Positions 7,659 to 16,228 of a DNA stretch of 64,000 nt are shown here, piece by piece. The notes beneath the pieces were generated by a model that had not been told where the DNA came from, ran no database searches, and worked only from the letters and a program-made list of their open reading frames with translations. Position numbers and translations under genes: made by a program. Origin of the DNA: Serratia marcescens (GTDB lineage: Bacteria; Pseudomonadota; Gammaproteobacteria; Enterobacterales; Enterobacteriaceae); NCBI RefSeq assembly GCF_001902635.1, contig NZ_MJAO01000008.1:1-64000 (forward strand), given 5' to 3'. Position 1 is the first letter of the stretch. Each line of letters opens with the position of its first letter.

Positions 7659-8153
7659 TTATCTCTTCGGCGTCGGGAGGGCGGTGGATTGTAAACGAAT
7701 GTATGCCTGCAACCCATTGATTTGCGCTTGAATGCGCGCTATTCGCCGCCGGAGGGTGAAATAATGCCGTTGAGCGGCGTCAGTAAGTCGGGCACCGGTT
7801 GCATCAGCCATGCCGGCGGCGCCGGCAGCGGTGGCGACGGCAACGGGGCAGCGTGCATGGAGCTGCAGGCGGCGCTGGCCAAGACGAACGCGCTGCTCCA
7901 GAAGAGCAATATGGTTTTTTTCATCGGTCAATTTCTCGGTGAGTTGTTTATCCAGGCTGGCCACTTTCGCCTGTTGCGCCCGTTGCTGGGCCAGCTGCTG
8001 GCCAGCCTGCGTCAGTTGCTGTTGCAGATGCGCATTGGCCTGGCTGGCCAGGGCAAAGCGGCGATGGTAGTGGTTGGCGGCGGAGAGGCTGGCGATAAAC
8101 ACCACGCCCAGTCCGCCCCACCATAGGATGCGCAATGACGGTAACAGGCTCAT
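7659..8153 (-). CDS. Inner-membrane spanin (Rz-like)
   Basis: A 164-residue protein with one N-terminal membrane segment (about residues 8-26, WWGGLGVVFIASLSAA) and then a long periplasmic coiled coil rich in Gln and Ala (LQQQLTQAGQQLAQQRAQQ). This is the architecture of i-spanins, which bridge to the outer-membrane o-spanin and fuse the two membranes in the last step of phage-type lysis. Its start overlaps the endolysin end by four bases, and an Rz1 gene is nested inside it in another frame. Confidence 0.8.
   Translation of the reverse strand: MSLLPSLRILWWGGLGVVFIASLSAANHYHRRFALASQANAHLQQQLTQAGQQLAQQRAQQAKVASLDKQLTEKLTDEKNHIALLEQRVRLGQRRLQLHARCPVAVATAAGAAGMADATGARLTDAAQRHYFTLRRRIARIQAQINGLQAYIRLQSTALPTPKR
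7739..7924 (-). CDS. Outer-membrane spanin lipoprotein (Rz1-like), nested in Rz
   Basis: A 61-residue lipoprotein encoded wholly within the Rz-like gene in a different frame. The signal peptide MKKTILLFWSSAFVLASAAC ends in a lipobox with C20 as the lipidated residue. A proline-rich tail (PLPSPPLPAPP) follows, as in phage lambda Rz1. Nested Rz1 genes are a recognised arrangement. It pairs with the i-spanin at 7659-8153. Confidence 0.8.
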   Translation of the reverse strand: MKKTILLFWSSAFVLASAACSSMHAAPLPSPPLPAPPAWLMQPVPDLLTPLNGIISPSGGE

Positions 8154-8590
8154 GATAAGAACATCTCCCGTTCTGCACGCCGGCGGCGCGCCAGGCCCGG
8201 CAAGGGATGTCCTGCTGCCTTGTCCCAGCGCAGCAGCTCATCGGCGGCGCCGTGATAATCTCCGGTGTTGAGGCGTTTGAGCAGCGTGGAGCCAGCCAGC
8301 GCCTGAATGCCGGCGTTATAGGTAAAATCAACCAGCGCATCGAACTGTGCCTGGCTGAGCGCAACGTGTACCAGCGATCGAACCGCATGTTCATAGTCGT
8401 CCAGCCCTTGGCTCAGCAGTTGGTCAGCGCGTGCCTTGCTGATGGTCATCCTGGCATGTATCGACACGCCATCTACCGGCTGAGTCCAACCGTAGCCGAT
8501 GGTCCAGACGCCGACACAGTCCTGATAAGCCAGCGTGCGGCAGGTCTCGAACTGTTTGAGCAGTGCCAGCCCTTTATCACTCATCTGCAT
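8150..8590 (-). CDS. Phage-type endolysin, GH24 lysozyme
   Basis: A 146-residue lysozyme of the T4/P21 (GH24) family. The catalytic triad reads E15 (in FETCRT), D24 (YQDCVG) and T30 (VWTIGYG), with the usual 9- and 6-residue spacing. LVDFTYNAGIQALAGSTLLKRLN and a GLARRRRAERE C-terminus complete the fold. No signal or SAR sequence is obvious, so it should depend on the upstream holin genes to reach peptidoglycan. Overlaps of four bases with Rz and fourteen with the preceding holin-like gene indicate one tight operon. Confidence 0.9.
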   Translation of the reverse strand: MQMSDKGLALLKQFETCRTLAYQDCVGVWTIGYGWTQPVDGVSIHARMTISKARADQLLSQGLDDYEHAVRSLVHVALSQAQFDALVDFTYNAGIQALAGSTLLKRLNTGDYHGAADELLRWDKAAGHPLPGLARRRRAEREMFLS

Positions 8591-8876
8591 GGTAGTTCCC
8601 CCGAGTTAGCGTCAGACGCATCACATTGCCGCGGGCGGACAGTACCGCCAGGCACAGCGCCACGTTAATCAGCGTTTCGCCCCAGTTGCCACGGGCGTGC
8701 AGCCCGGTCAGGGAACGAATGACTACCGAGCCGCAGGCGACGATCAACAGCCAGGCGAACCAGGCCGCCACCGGGCGGTGGCGTTTGCCGCTTTTGCTGA
8801 AGGTCAGCAGCCGAAGTACGATCAAAAAACAGCTGATGGTGTCCAGCATTACCAGATAATCGTTAAACAGTGTCAT
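8577..8876 (-). CDS. Phage holin-like protein, three membrane segments
   Basis: A 99-residue protein with hydrophobic segments at roughly residues 8-24, 38-54 and 68-82, and charged linkers (KSGKRHR). Size, topology and position directly before the endolysin fit the small 3-TM phage holin families. It is translationally coupled on both sides. Holins form the inner-membrane lesion that releases endolysin. Confidence 0.75.
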   Translation of the reverse strand: MTLFNDYLVMLDTISCFLIVLRLLTFSKSGKRHRPVAAWFAWLLIVACGSVVIRSLTGLHARGNWGETLINVALCLAVLSARGNVMRLTLTRGNYHADE

Positions 8877-9265
8877 TCTGATTTACCTCCCCCCATCCAT
8901 TTACGCAGTAACCCATTGCTGTGTGTGCTCAGCGCCAGCAGCAAACGTACAGCGAGTGTGGAGGCCACCAGGGCCCCAACCTCTGGAGGGGCGACGATCA
9001 AGGTGGGGGTGAGCGCTGAAATGACCGTCGCGGTGAACGGTGCCGTCACAATGCCGGCTGTTAACGATACGGCGAACAGCAGCGTTTTTTGCAACAGCGT
9101 CAGATCGTGGGCGGAAATCACGAAAATCACCGCACCGGCGAACGCACTCAGCAAAATACCGGTAGATACGCTGGGAAACAGACCTATCAGGGTCGTGCCG
9201 CCAAGCAGGAGCCCGCCGCCATGTGAGGAAAGCGAGGGCGATTGTGAAGTGACCATAGTATTCAT
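8873..9265 (-). CDS. Second holin-like membrane protein, first gene of the lysis cassette
   Basis: A 130-residue protein with hydrophobic segments at about residues 15-33, 36-51, 58-80 and 88-112 and a basic Gly-rich C-terminus (RKWMGGGKSE). It overlaps the next holin-like gene by four bases and opens the cassette. It may be the holin proper, with the 99-residue protein as antiholin, or the reverse; the sequence does not decide. No phage structural genes lie nearby, so the cassette is not part of a complete prophage here. Confidence 0.65.
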   Translation of the reverse strand: MNTMVTSQSPSLSSHGGGLLLGGTTLIGLFPSVSTGILLSAFAGAVIFVISAHDLTLLQKTLLFAVSLTAGIVTAPFTATVISALTPTLIVAPPEVGALVASTLAVRLLLALSTHSNGLLRKWMGGGKSE

Positions 9266-9464
9266 CTCTTTGACTTTATCGGTGCGTTTACCCTAAGGAA
9301 GATTGTGGTACGAAGGAAAATGCCATTTTCGTCGACCGGGCGACCTAAAAGGCGGTGGTTATCTTTTATCCCCGCGGTCACGCTCCGATGACGGCCACCG
9401 GCAACCGCACTTTGCAGTTCGCCAGCGCTGGCGCGGGACGGGTGTTGCACTGATGGTGGAATAG

Positions 9465-10044
9465 CCGGCCGGGCTGGGCAATGACCAGACGCGCTACTGT
9501 TACAGCTGGCAGACCGGAGCGGTGTACAACACGCTGCGGTCATCGGGCAAGGAGCGAGACGCGACGGGGCTGTATTATTACGGGTACCGGTATTACCAGC
9601 CGTGGGCGGGCCGTTGGCTGAGCGTAGACCCGGCGGGGACGGTGGACGGGCTGAACCTGTTCAGGATGGTGCGGGATAATCCGGGGGCCCTGCAAGATGC
9701 CGATGGACGCGCTCCGGTTATGCCCAATGGCTTTAGTTGGGTAAAGGGGCCAAATGGCGAAAAGTTACCTATTGCGGTATGTCGTTATTTTCGGCGAACA
9801 AACATATCAATGGATGAAAGCACAATATAATGCGTTAGCAAGATATGCTGATTATTTGAAAAAAATCCCCTCGGCTCCAATAGCTACTCTGGGGGGGCTC
9901 TGGGACGAAGAACATGGTGAGGATGGCATGCAGTTTGACCCAGGGCATAAAGGAAATTCGATAAAGGTGGAGTATGAATATGACCCTGATATTTTCGCGA
10001 TAGATAAGAGGTCACCGATTAACGATTCCCCTGTGTTTATATAA
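9465..10044 (+). pseudogene. tccC: TccC/Rhs-type toxin C-terminus, deleted and frameshifted
   Basis: From 9480 the frame reads NDQTRYCYS, then NTLRSSGKERDATGLYYYGY, RYYQPWAGRWLSVDPAGT and VDGLNLFRMVRDNP. This is the Rhs core of Tc C-subunits (TccC), ending at the DPAGTVDGLNL site before the variable toxin. The usual segment between RYCYS and the SGKERDATG motif (EEYYP.GGTA) is missing, a core deletion. A stop lies upstream at 9462. After 9730 the frame ends at 9830, while frame 1 continues from about 9754 to 10044 (FGEQTYQWMKAQYNALARYADY), suggesting a frameshifted toxin tip. TccC forms the cocoon and polymorphic toxin of insecticidal Tc complexes. The fragment cannot be functional as read. 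Confidence 0.75.
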
Positions 10045-10587
10045 CTTCCTGCTCCAGGCAATAAGGCGTTAGTACTTAAAAAAGGTGTTTTGAAAAATAA
10101 AACATCTGTTCATGCAATTCCTCCGACAAAAACACACCCTAAATTGACCATGGTGATGAGGAACCGGTAAAAAAGTGACCCATTTATGGATATATGGCCA
10201 GTATGAATTTATTCGTTTTGCTTGAAGTGCACGGAGCACGGCTGGGTCATGTGACCGCCGTAGTAACATTAATAGGGCTGTGATGGGATGGTTTGTGTGG
10301 TTATTATTCCCTGGCTTACGATGTAATACTCCTTTATTGATTTATTCACGGTGTTTAATTCTGTGGTTTCAGTTTTTTTTTCATTTTCTAGTTATAAATT
10401 CCTGCTTGCTTGATGGTTTTCGTATGATGACGAATTCCGTTATTTCTCCTGTAAAGTTTTTTTAGGGTGCGAACCTGTTAACACAAGTGCTGACTCGATA
10501 ATCATTTTTACGAGTGCACTTAGTGCGGTAGGTCAACGCCTGATCCTCTATTAACATTTATGTGGACGGAAAAAGGAAATCAGCAGC
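10045..10587. other. Intergenic region ahead of the fimbrial operon
   Basis: No credible gene is seen. The region is AT-rich between about 10280 and 10560 and should hold the fimbrial promoter. ACTCG/CGAGT arms around 10493-10514 form a weak dyad. I found no pair of long inverted repeats of the kind that would flank a fim-type invertible switch, and no recombinase gene nearby. Confidence 0.5.
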
Positions 10588-11136
10588 ATGTTATTAAGTA
10601 AATTGGCACGAGCAATAAGTGTAGGAATTATTCTCGTGAGCGGAGCGGCAACGGCTGCCGGAGATACGCCAACCAATATTAAAGACGAGGGACATGGCAC
10701 CGTGACATTTGTTGGGGCGATTATCGATGCCCCTTGCTCCATCAGCCCGGAGACGGCTAATCAAACGGTCAATCTGGGGCAAATCGGCAGCAAGACGCTG
10801 GCCAATGGCAAAAGCTCAACGCCGCGTCCGTTTTACATCAAGCTGGAAGACTGTGATACCACCACGTCAAAAAGCGTGACGGCAACGTTTAACGGTAATC
10901 CGGCCAAAAGCAACCCGGACAATCTGGCAATGACAGGAACCGCCAAAGGCGCCTCCATCGTGCTGGCCACCGATGCGGGAGACCCGCTGAAGCTCGGCAC
11001 CCCAAGCACCGCAGTGGGCCTGCATGACGGCAGCAACGTTTTATCCTTCGCCGCTTATTTGCAGGGGGATACCGGGGGAACGGTGACGCCCGGCGATTTC
11101 AGCTCGGTGGCCAACTTCGTTTTAGCCTATCCCTGA
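10588..11136 (+). CDS. Major fimbrial subunit (type 1 pilin family)
   Basis: A 182-residue pilin with a Sec signal peptide (about residues 1-23, cut after ATAAG/AA) and an N-terminal donor strand near GTVTFVGAIIDAPCSI. The disulfide cysteines are about C50 (DAPCSI) and C91 (LEDCDT). The C-terminus ends FSSVANFVLAYP, the alternating hydrophobic strand with penultimate aromatic recognised by the chaperone. GGAAA precedes the ATG. It opens a seven-gene chaperone-usher operon, whose order suggests this is the shaft subunit. Confidence 0.9.
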   Translation: MLLSKLARAISVGIILVSGAATAAGDTPTNIKDEGHGTVTFVGAIIDAPCSISPETANQTVNLGQIGSKTLANGKSSTPRPFYIKLEDCDTTTSKSVTATFNGNPAKSNPDNLAMTGTAKGASIVLATDAGDPLKLGTPSTAVGLHDGSNVLSFAAYLQGDTGGTVTPGDFSSVANFVLAYP

Positions 11137-11194
11137 CGACAAGGCCATTTTACAGGCGTGAAAACGCCTGTTTTCTGAATTGAGCGGCAAGAGG

Positions 11195-13759
11195 ATGGGA
11201 AGGGTGTTTTCAGCACGATATTTGGCTGCTTGCGGCCTGTTGATGGGGTTTCCGCTGTGTATACCGGTGCCAGGCTGGGCAGCAGCCAATGTGGAGTTCA
11301 ACACTGACGTGCTGGATGCCAGAGATCGTGCCACGGTCGATTTAAGTGAGTTTGCCCGTGCCGGTTATATTATGCCGGGCCGCTATCCGATGGCGTTGCG
11401 TTTAAACAACCAGGATCTGGCCGAGCAAACGGTGACGTTTTTGCCACCGCCGAGCGATCCAAAGGGCAGCGAGGCATGTCTGACGCCGAAGATGGTCAAT
11501 TTGCTGGGCCTGAAAGCATCGATAAAACGCCAACTGACTTGGTGGCACCAGGGGCAATGTCTCAATCTGACCTCGCTGAAAGGCAGCCAGGCACGCGGCG
11601 ATCTGGGTAGCGGCACGTTGTCGCTGAGCGTACCGCAAGCTTATCTGGAATACGTCGCGGATGACTGGGATCCTCCCTCGCGTTGGGACAACGGTATTCC
11701 CGGCGTTTTGTTCGACTATAACCTTAACGCGTTGAACACTCGCCAGGCGCAGGGACGGGATAGCCAATCGTTAAGCGGCAATGGGACTGCGGGCATGAAC
11801 CTGGGGGCCTGGCGCCTGCGTGCCGACTGGCAGGGGCAGTACGATCATACGACCGGTAAGGCCAACAGCACGCAGCAACAATGGGACTGGAATCGTTTTT
11901 ATATGTATCGGGCGGTCGCCGCGCTACGCGCCCGGCTGATGTTGGGGGAAAACTACCTCGACTCCAGCCTGTTTGACAGTTTTCGCTTTACGGGCGCAAG
12001 CCTGGTCTCCGATGACAATATGCTGCCCCCAAATTTACGCGGCTATGCGCCGGAGGTGACGGGCGTCGCCAAGACCAATGCCAAGGTGACGATAAGTCAG
12101 CAGGGGCGGGTGCTGTATGAAACTCAGGTTCCCGCCGGGCCGTTTCTGATCCAGGATTTGAATGCGGCGACGACGGGAACGCTCGATGTCAAGGTGACCG
12201 AGCAGGATGGCAGCGTACGTACCTTTCAGGTGAATACGGGCAATGTGCCTTATTTGACCCGCCCCGGTTTGGTGCGTTACACGCTTTCGGCAGGTAAACC
12301 GTCCACTTATCGGCATGAGGGGAAAGGGCCGAATTTTGCCGCAGGCGAATTCTCCTGGGGCGTCAACAACGGCTGGTCATTGTATGGCGGTTCGCTGCTG
12401 GCCGGGGAATACAACGCATTGTCGATGGGGGTGGGCCGAGATCTGCTGGCATTAGGCGCGCTATCGCTGGATGCCACGCAGTCGCGCGCCGATTTGCCGA
12501 TGCAGGGGACGCGTCAGGGGAGCTCCTGGCGCTTGAGCTACTCCAAACGTTTTGATCAATACGACAGCCAGGTGACGTTTGCCGGATACCGCTTTTCACA
12601 GCGCAGTTTTATGAGCCTGCCACAATATCTGGATACTCGTTATCGCGGGCAAAACGTTAACAATAACAAGGCACAGTACACCCTGTCGCTGAGCAAACAA
12701 TTCACCTCTTTGGGCGTGAGCGCCTATGTAAACTACAGCCATCAGACCTATTGGACACGGCCGCCTGCCGATAACTACAGCCTGTCGTTGTCGCGCTACT
12801 TCGATATGGGCGTATTCAACAATGTCAGCCTGAATCTATCGGCGTATCGCACCGTATTCAACAACCGGCGTGACGACGGCATGTATATGAACATCACCGT
12901 GCCCTGGGGGACGGCCGGCTCGCTCAGTTACAACACCCAATATGCCCGGGGTGGCAGCAGCCATAGCGTCGGCTACTACCGTCGTATTGATGACAACAAC
13001 GCCTACAGCCTCAGTGCCGGCGTAGGCACTCAGGGTACCACCACGGGCAGCGGCTATTTTACGCATGATGGCGACAGTGCGCAGATCATCGCAAACGGCA
13101 GTATGCAAGAGGGGCAGTACAGCTCAATTGGCCTGTCCGCCCAGGGAGGAATGACTGCCACAGCGAAGGGGGCCGCGTTGCATCGGGTCAATACGCTGGG
13201 CGGTACCCGCATGATGGTCGATACCGATGGCGTCAGTGGTGTGCCAATTCGCGGGTACGGCGGTATCACGCGTACCAATGCGTTTGGTAAGGCGGTGATT
13301 AGCGATATCAACAGTTATTACCGCAATACCGTCAAGATAGATGTCAACCATTTGGCGGATAACGTGGATGCGCTGCGTTCGGTCGTGCAGGGAACGCTGA
13401 CGCAAGGGGCCATCGGCTACCGGAAATTTAGCGTCATGGCCGGAGAAAAGGCGATGGCAACGCTGCGTTTACCGGATGGCTCTGCACCACCTTTTGGCGC
13501 CACGGTGTTCAACCGCAATCATATTCAAACCGGGATCGTCAACGATGACGGCAGCGTTTGGCTGACCGGCATTCGGGCCGGAGAGTCGATGGCGGTTCGC
13601 TGGCATGGCCGCGTGCAATGCCAAATCCATATACCTGCATCGTTGCCGGCAACGCTAACGTCAAACTTGTTGCTGCCGTGTCGTGCTCAGGAAGCGGCAG
13701 TGAAAAGCCAATCCCATTTTCTGAATAATCGAGAACATAAGGTGAAAACAACAGAATGA
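11195..13759 (+). CDS. Fimbrial outer-membrane usher (FimD/PapC family)
   Basis: About 854 residues, normal for the family. After a signal peptide (GLLMGFPLCIPVPGWA) the mature start VEFNTDVLDARDRATVDLSEF is the chaperone-binding N-terminal domain. The 24-strand barrel with its plug (GYAPEVTGVAKTNAKVTI, YETQVPAGPFLIQDL) and two C-terminal domains follow; the final pair of Cys (about residues 813 and 829) is conserved. It exports and polymerises the pilins at the outer membrane. Start candidates are TTG 11180, ATG 11195 and GTG 11204, the last best placed relative to AAGAGG. The stop overlaps the chaperone start by four bases. Confidence 0.93.
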   Translation: MGRVFSARYLAACGLLMGFPLCIPVPGWAAANVEFNTDVLDARDRATVDLSEFARAGYIMPGRYPMALRLNNQDLAEQTVTFLPPPSDPKGSEACLTPKMVNLLGLKASIKRQLTWWHQGQCLNLTSLKGSQARGDLGSGTLSLSVPQAYLEYVADDWDPPSRWDNGIPGVLFDYNLNALNTRQAQGRDSQSLSGNGTAGMNLGAWRLRADWQGQYDHTTGKANSTQQQWDWNRFYMYRAVAALRARLMLGENYLDSSLFDSFRFTGASLVSDDNMLPPNLRGYAPEVTGVAKTNAKVTISQQGRVLYETQVPAGPFLIQDLNAATTGTLDVKVTEQDGSVRTFQVNTGNVPYLTRPGLVRYTLSAGKPSTYRHEGKGPNFAAGEFSWGVNNGWSLYGGSLLAGEYNALSMGVGRDLLALGALSLDATQSRADLPMQGTRQGSSWRLSYSKRFDQYDSQVTFAGYRFSQRSFMSLPQYLDTRYRGQNVNNNKAQYTLSLSKQFTSLGVSAYVNYSHQTYWTRPPADNYSLSLSRYFDMGVFNNVSLNLSAYRTVFNNRRDDGMYMNITVPWGTAGSLSYNTQYARGGSSHSVGYYRRIDDNNAYSLSAGVGTQGTTTGSGYFTHDGDSAQIIANGSMQEGQYSSIGLSAQGGMTATAKGAALHRVNTLGGTRMMVDTDGVSGVPIRGYGGITRTNAFGKAVISDINSYYRNTVKIDVNHLADNVDALRSVVQGTLTQGAIGYRKFSVMAGEKAMATLRLPDGSAPPFGATVFNRNHIQTGIVNDDGSVWLTGIRAGESMAVRWHGRVQCQIHIPASLPATLTSNLLLPCRAQEAAVKSQSHFLNNREHKVKTTE

Positions 13760-14508
13760 AACGAAAGGAAAGTCTGCTGGCCGTGGCGGTTATCGCGAGC
13801 GGTATGTTGATCGCGCAACAGAGTCATGCCGCCATCGCCTTGGATCGCACTCGCGTTATTTTTGACGGCGCCGGTAAATCAATGAGTCTGAGTATCCGCA
13901 ACGAAAACACGACGCTGCCCTATCTGGCGCAGGGCTGGATTGAAGATAGCGCCGGAAAAAAAATCGAATCGCCGTTGATGGTTTTACCCCCGTTACAGCG
14001 TGTGGAGGCGGGCGCCGGCAGTCAGGTTAAAATCCAGGCAACCCCTGCAGCCGCAAAGTTGCCGCAAGATCGGGAGTCCCTGTTTTACTTTAACTTGAGG
14101 GAGATCCCGCCGCGGAGCAACCAACCGAATACCCTGCAAATTGCGCTACAAACGCGCATCAAACTGTTTTACCGGCCAAAAGCGTTAATCCAGTCTGGAG
14201 AGGCAATGGAAAAATTATGGCGAGAAAAGCTGACGCTGACCCGTCGGGGAGATGTCTATTGGGTGAACAATCCGACTCCATATTTCATCACGTTTGCGAG
14301 TGCGTCGGCGAGTAGGGGCGGCAAGGAGATCGCTGACTTCAAACCGGTGATGGTCGCACCGAAAAACAGCGCCGAGCTTGGCAGCCGCAGTGTGCAGCTG
14401 GGCGACACCCCGGTATTGCGTTACATCAATGACTATGGCGGCCGGCCGGCACTGATGTTCCGTTGTCAAAGCGGGCATTGCCGTGTCACGGACAGTCAGG
14501 CGGGATGA
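13756..14508 (+). CDS. Periplasmic pilus chaperone (PapD/FimC family)
   Basis: A 250-residue chaperone with signal peptide (residues 1-25, ending QSHA). Domain 1 carries IALDRTRVIFDGAGKSMSLSIRN with the conserved Arg near the mature N-terminus. The G1 strand QVKIQATPAAAKLPQDRESLFYFNLREIPP contains the subunit-anchoring Lys and the hallmark LPQDRESLF motif. Domain 2 runs from about residue 150. The C-terminus has two Cys (FRCQSGHCRV). It donates a strand to each pilin and delivers it to the usher encoded immediately upstream. Confidence 0.95.
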   Translation: MKRKESLLAVAVIASGMLIAQQSHAAIALDRTRVIFDGAGKSMSLSIRNENTTLPYLAQGWIEDSAGKKIESPLMVLPPLQRVEAGAGSQVKIQATPAAAKLPQDRESLFYFNLREIPPRSNQPNTLQIALQTRIKLFYRPKALIQSGEAMEKLWREKLTLTRRGDVYWVNNPTPYFITFASASASRGGKEIADFKPVMVAPKNSAELGSRSVQLGDTPVLRYINDYGGRPALMFRCQSGHCRVTDSQAG

Positions 14509-15035
14509 AGCGGGATGTGAAGAACCTCGGAGGCTGTGGCCGTTTCGTTGCGTGGGCTTGCCTGGGATGGGGGGCGCTGACAGGCACCGCCCTGTCAAGT
14601 ACAGGCTCTCCCGGCAATGTCGATATTCACATCTCCGGCACGGTCGTGGTGAATGCTTCCTGCACCTTCAATGGGCAGCGCACTATCGATGTGGGTTTTG
14701 GCGATGTGTTTATCAGCCAGATTGGAAAGGGGGGGGATAAACAACCGCTGCCGTTTTCACTGACCTGCCAGGGCGATCCGGACGGTAAAACGATACAGAT
14801 GCAATTAAGCGGCGATGGTGCAAGCTTCGACAGTCAATTGCTGCAGACCAATGCGGCTGGGCTGGGGATCCGTTTGCTCAACAATGGCGATGCCCAATCG
14901 CTTAACCAGTGGTTCGACATCGATCCCAACAGCCCGCCGCAGTTGGAGGTGGAGTTGGTCAAACAAGCTGGCGCAACGTTTCAAAATGGGCAGGCGTTTA
15001 CCGCCGGTGCTACGTTGAAGGTGGCGTACAACTGA
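14505..15035 (+). CDS. Minor fimbrial subunit (type 1 pilin fold)
   Basis: A 176-residue pilin starting at the ATG that overlaps the chaperone TGA (ATGA at 14505-14508). A signal peptide is followed by VDIHISGTVVVNASCTFNGQ, the donor strand and first Cys; the second Cys lies in FSLTCQGD. The C-terminus FTAGATLKVAYN has the penultimate Tyr of chaperone-usher pilins. It is shorter in polar loops than the major pilin, so an adaptor subunit is likely. It forms a series with the next two pilin genes. Confidence 0.88.
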   Translation: MKRDVKNLGGCGRFVAWACLGWGALTGTALSSTGSPGNVDIHISGTVVVNASCTFNGQRTIDVGFGDVFISQIGKGGDKQPLPFSLTCQGDPDGKTIQMQLSGDGASFDSQLLQTNAAGLGIRLLNNGDAQSLNQWFDIDPNSPPQLEVELVKQAGATFQNGQAFTAGATLKVAYN

Positions 15036-15045
15036 GGGCGTATTT

Positions 15046-15555
15046 ATGACTGTCTTGGCAAAGATCTGCGTGATGTCAACGGTGACGATGATGTTGTTGG
15101 TTGCTGTAAGCGCTCCGGTCTTGGCGCAACAAACCGGCGATCAGCTGACCGTGAGATTCTCCGGGGTGTTGAAGAAAAAACCTTGCCATATCAATAACGA
15201 CCGGCGTATCGACGTGGCATTTGGCAATGTGGGCGTTCTCAAGGTGGATGGAGAGCGTTACCAACAGAGTGTGCCGTACAGCATTGTTTGCGACGCGCCG
15301 GAACCCGGTGGCCGACTCATGCTTAGCGTGAAAGGCACAGCCGCCGGCTTTGATGACGTCGTGCTGGCCACCAATGCTGACGGTCTGGGTATTCTTATCC
15401 GGCAAAACGGGCAACGGATGCGGCTCAACACGCCGCTGCTCATCAACGTTGATCATCCGCCGCCGCTGGAAGCGGTACCCGTTAAAGCGCCAGGCATCGC
15501 ACTGACTGGCGGGCGCTTTCAAGCTACGGCAACGCTGTTGGCGGAGTATGAATAA
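15046..15555 (+). CDS. Minor fimbrial subunit
   Basis: A 169-residue pilin. The signal peptide (cut after VLAQQ) leads to LTVRFSGVLKKKPCHINNDRRIDV, with the second Cys in YSIVCDAPE and the C-terminus FQATATLLAEYE. It is clearly paralogous to the pilin just upstream (shared DVAFGNVGV / DVGFGDVFI and LGI.I..NG motifs), pointing to an origin by tandem duplication. Its stop overlaps the next start by one base. Confidence 0.88.
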   Translation: MTVLAKICVMSTVTMMLLVAVSAPVLAQQTGDQLTVRFSGVLKKKPCHINNDRRIDVAFGNVGVLKVDGERYQQSVPYSIVCDAPEPGGRLMLSVKGTAAGFDDVVLATNADGLGILIRQNGQRMRLNTPLLINVDHPPPLEAVPVKAPGIALTGGRFQATATLLAEYE

Positions 15556-16130
15556 TGGCGGGTAACCTGGCGATATGTCTGCGTAAAGGTTGGCATTATG
15601 GGGATCTTTTGCTGATGTGGTTGTTTATCAGCGTCATGTTGTCCCCAGCGGTCTGGGCTGCCCAGGCAGGGGATAACAACCTGGCATTCAATGGCGTGTT
15701 GGTGACGGATCCCTGCTCGCTGGATCCCGACTCTGCGCATATCACGTTAGATTTTGGCAATGTGGTCGACAAGTATCTGTACCGCAATACCCGCACTCGT
15801 GGGCAGTTATTTGAGATTCGGTTGCGGGGGTGTGATTTACGCTTGGGTAATACGGTGTCGGTGATGTTTAGTGGACCGGAAGATCCAGCTTTACCGGGCA
15901 TGTTGGCATTGAGTGCCGGTTCGGCGCGCGGTATTGCCATTGGCATGGCATTGCCGGATGGCACGTCTTTGCCGATCAATAAAGCCACCCCCGTCTTACC
16001 GCTGGTTCAGGGAGTCACGACGTTGGCGTTTAAGAGCTATATACAGGGCGAGCCGACGGCATTAAGCACCCATACGATCACCCGAGGCCCATTTACAGCC
16101 GTTGCCACTTTCACCCTCAACTACGAATGA
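15555..16130 (+). CDS. Minor fimbrial subunit
   Basis: A 191-residue pilin with an N-terminal signal segment (residues about 16-34, LLLMWLFISVMLSPAVWA), NLAFNGVLVTDPCSLDPDS with the first Cys and LRGCDLRLGN with the second. The C-terminus ends FTAVATFTLNYE. It resembles the major subunit in the ..SYIQGEP..L. region more than its two upstream neighbours do. Likely a tip-fibrillum or adaptor subunit placed next to the adhesin. Confidence 0.88.
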   Translation: MAGNLAICLRKGWHYGDLLLMWLFISVMLSPAVWAAQAGDNNLAFNGVLVTDPCSLDPDSAHITLDFGNVVDKYLYRNTRTRGQLFEIRLRGCDLRLGNTVSVMFSGPEDPALPGMLALSAGSARGIAIGMALPDGTSLPINKATPVLPLVQGVTTLAFKSYIQGEPTALSTHTITRGPFTAVATFTLNYE

Positions 16131-16228
16131 AACAGCGTCACCGTTGAGGGGCAAAGAGAGACCGGAAAGGATGGGGCGTGTGTCACAGCGGGTGCGTAAG
16201 AAAATGTGATTATATTTAAGGTTTTTAT

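Noticed and set aside
7659..9265. Complete prophage
   Set aside because: Only lysis genes are present; there are no capsid, tail, integrase or att-like sequences in the window.
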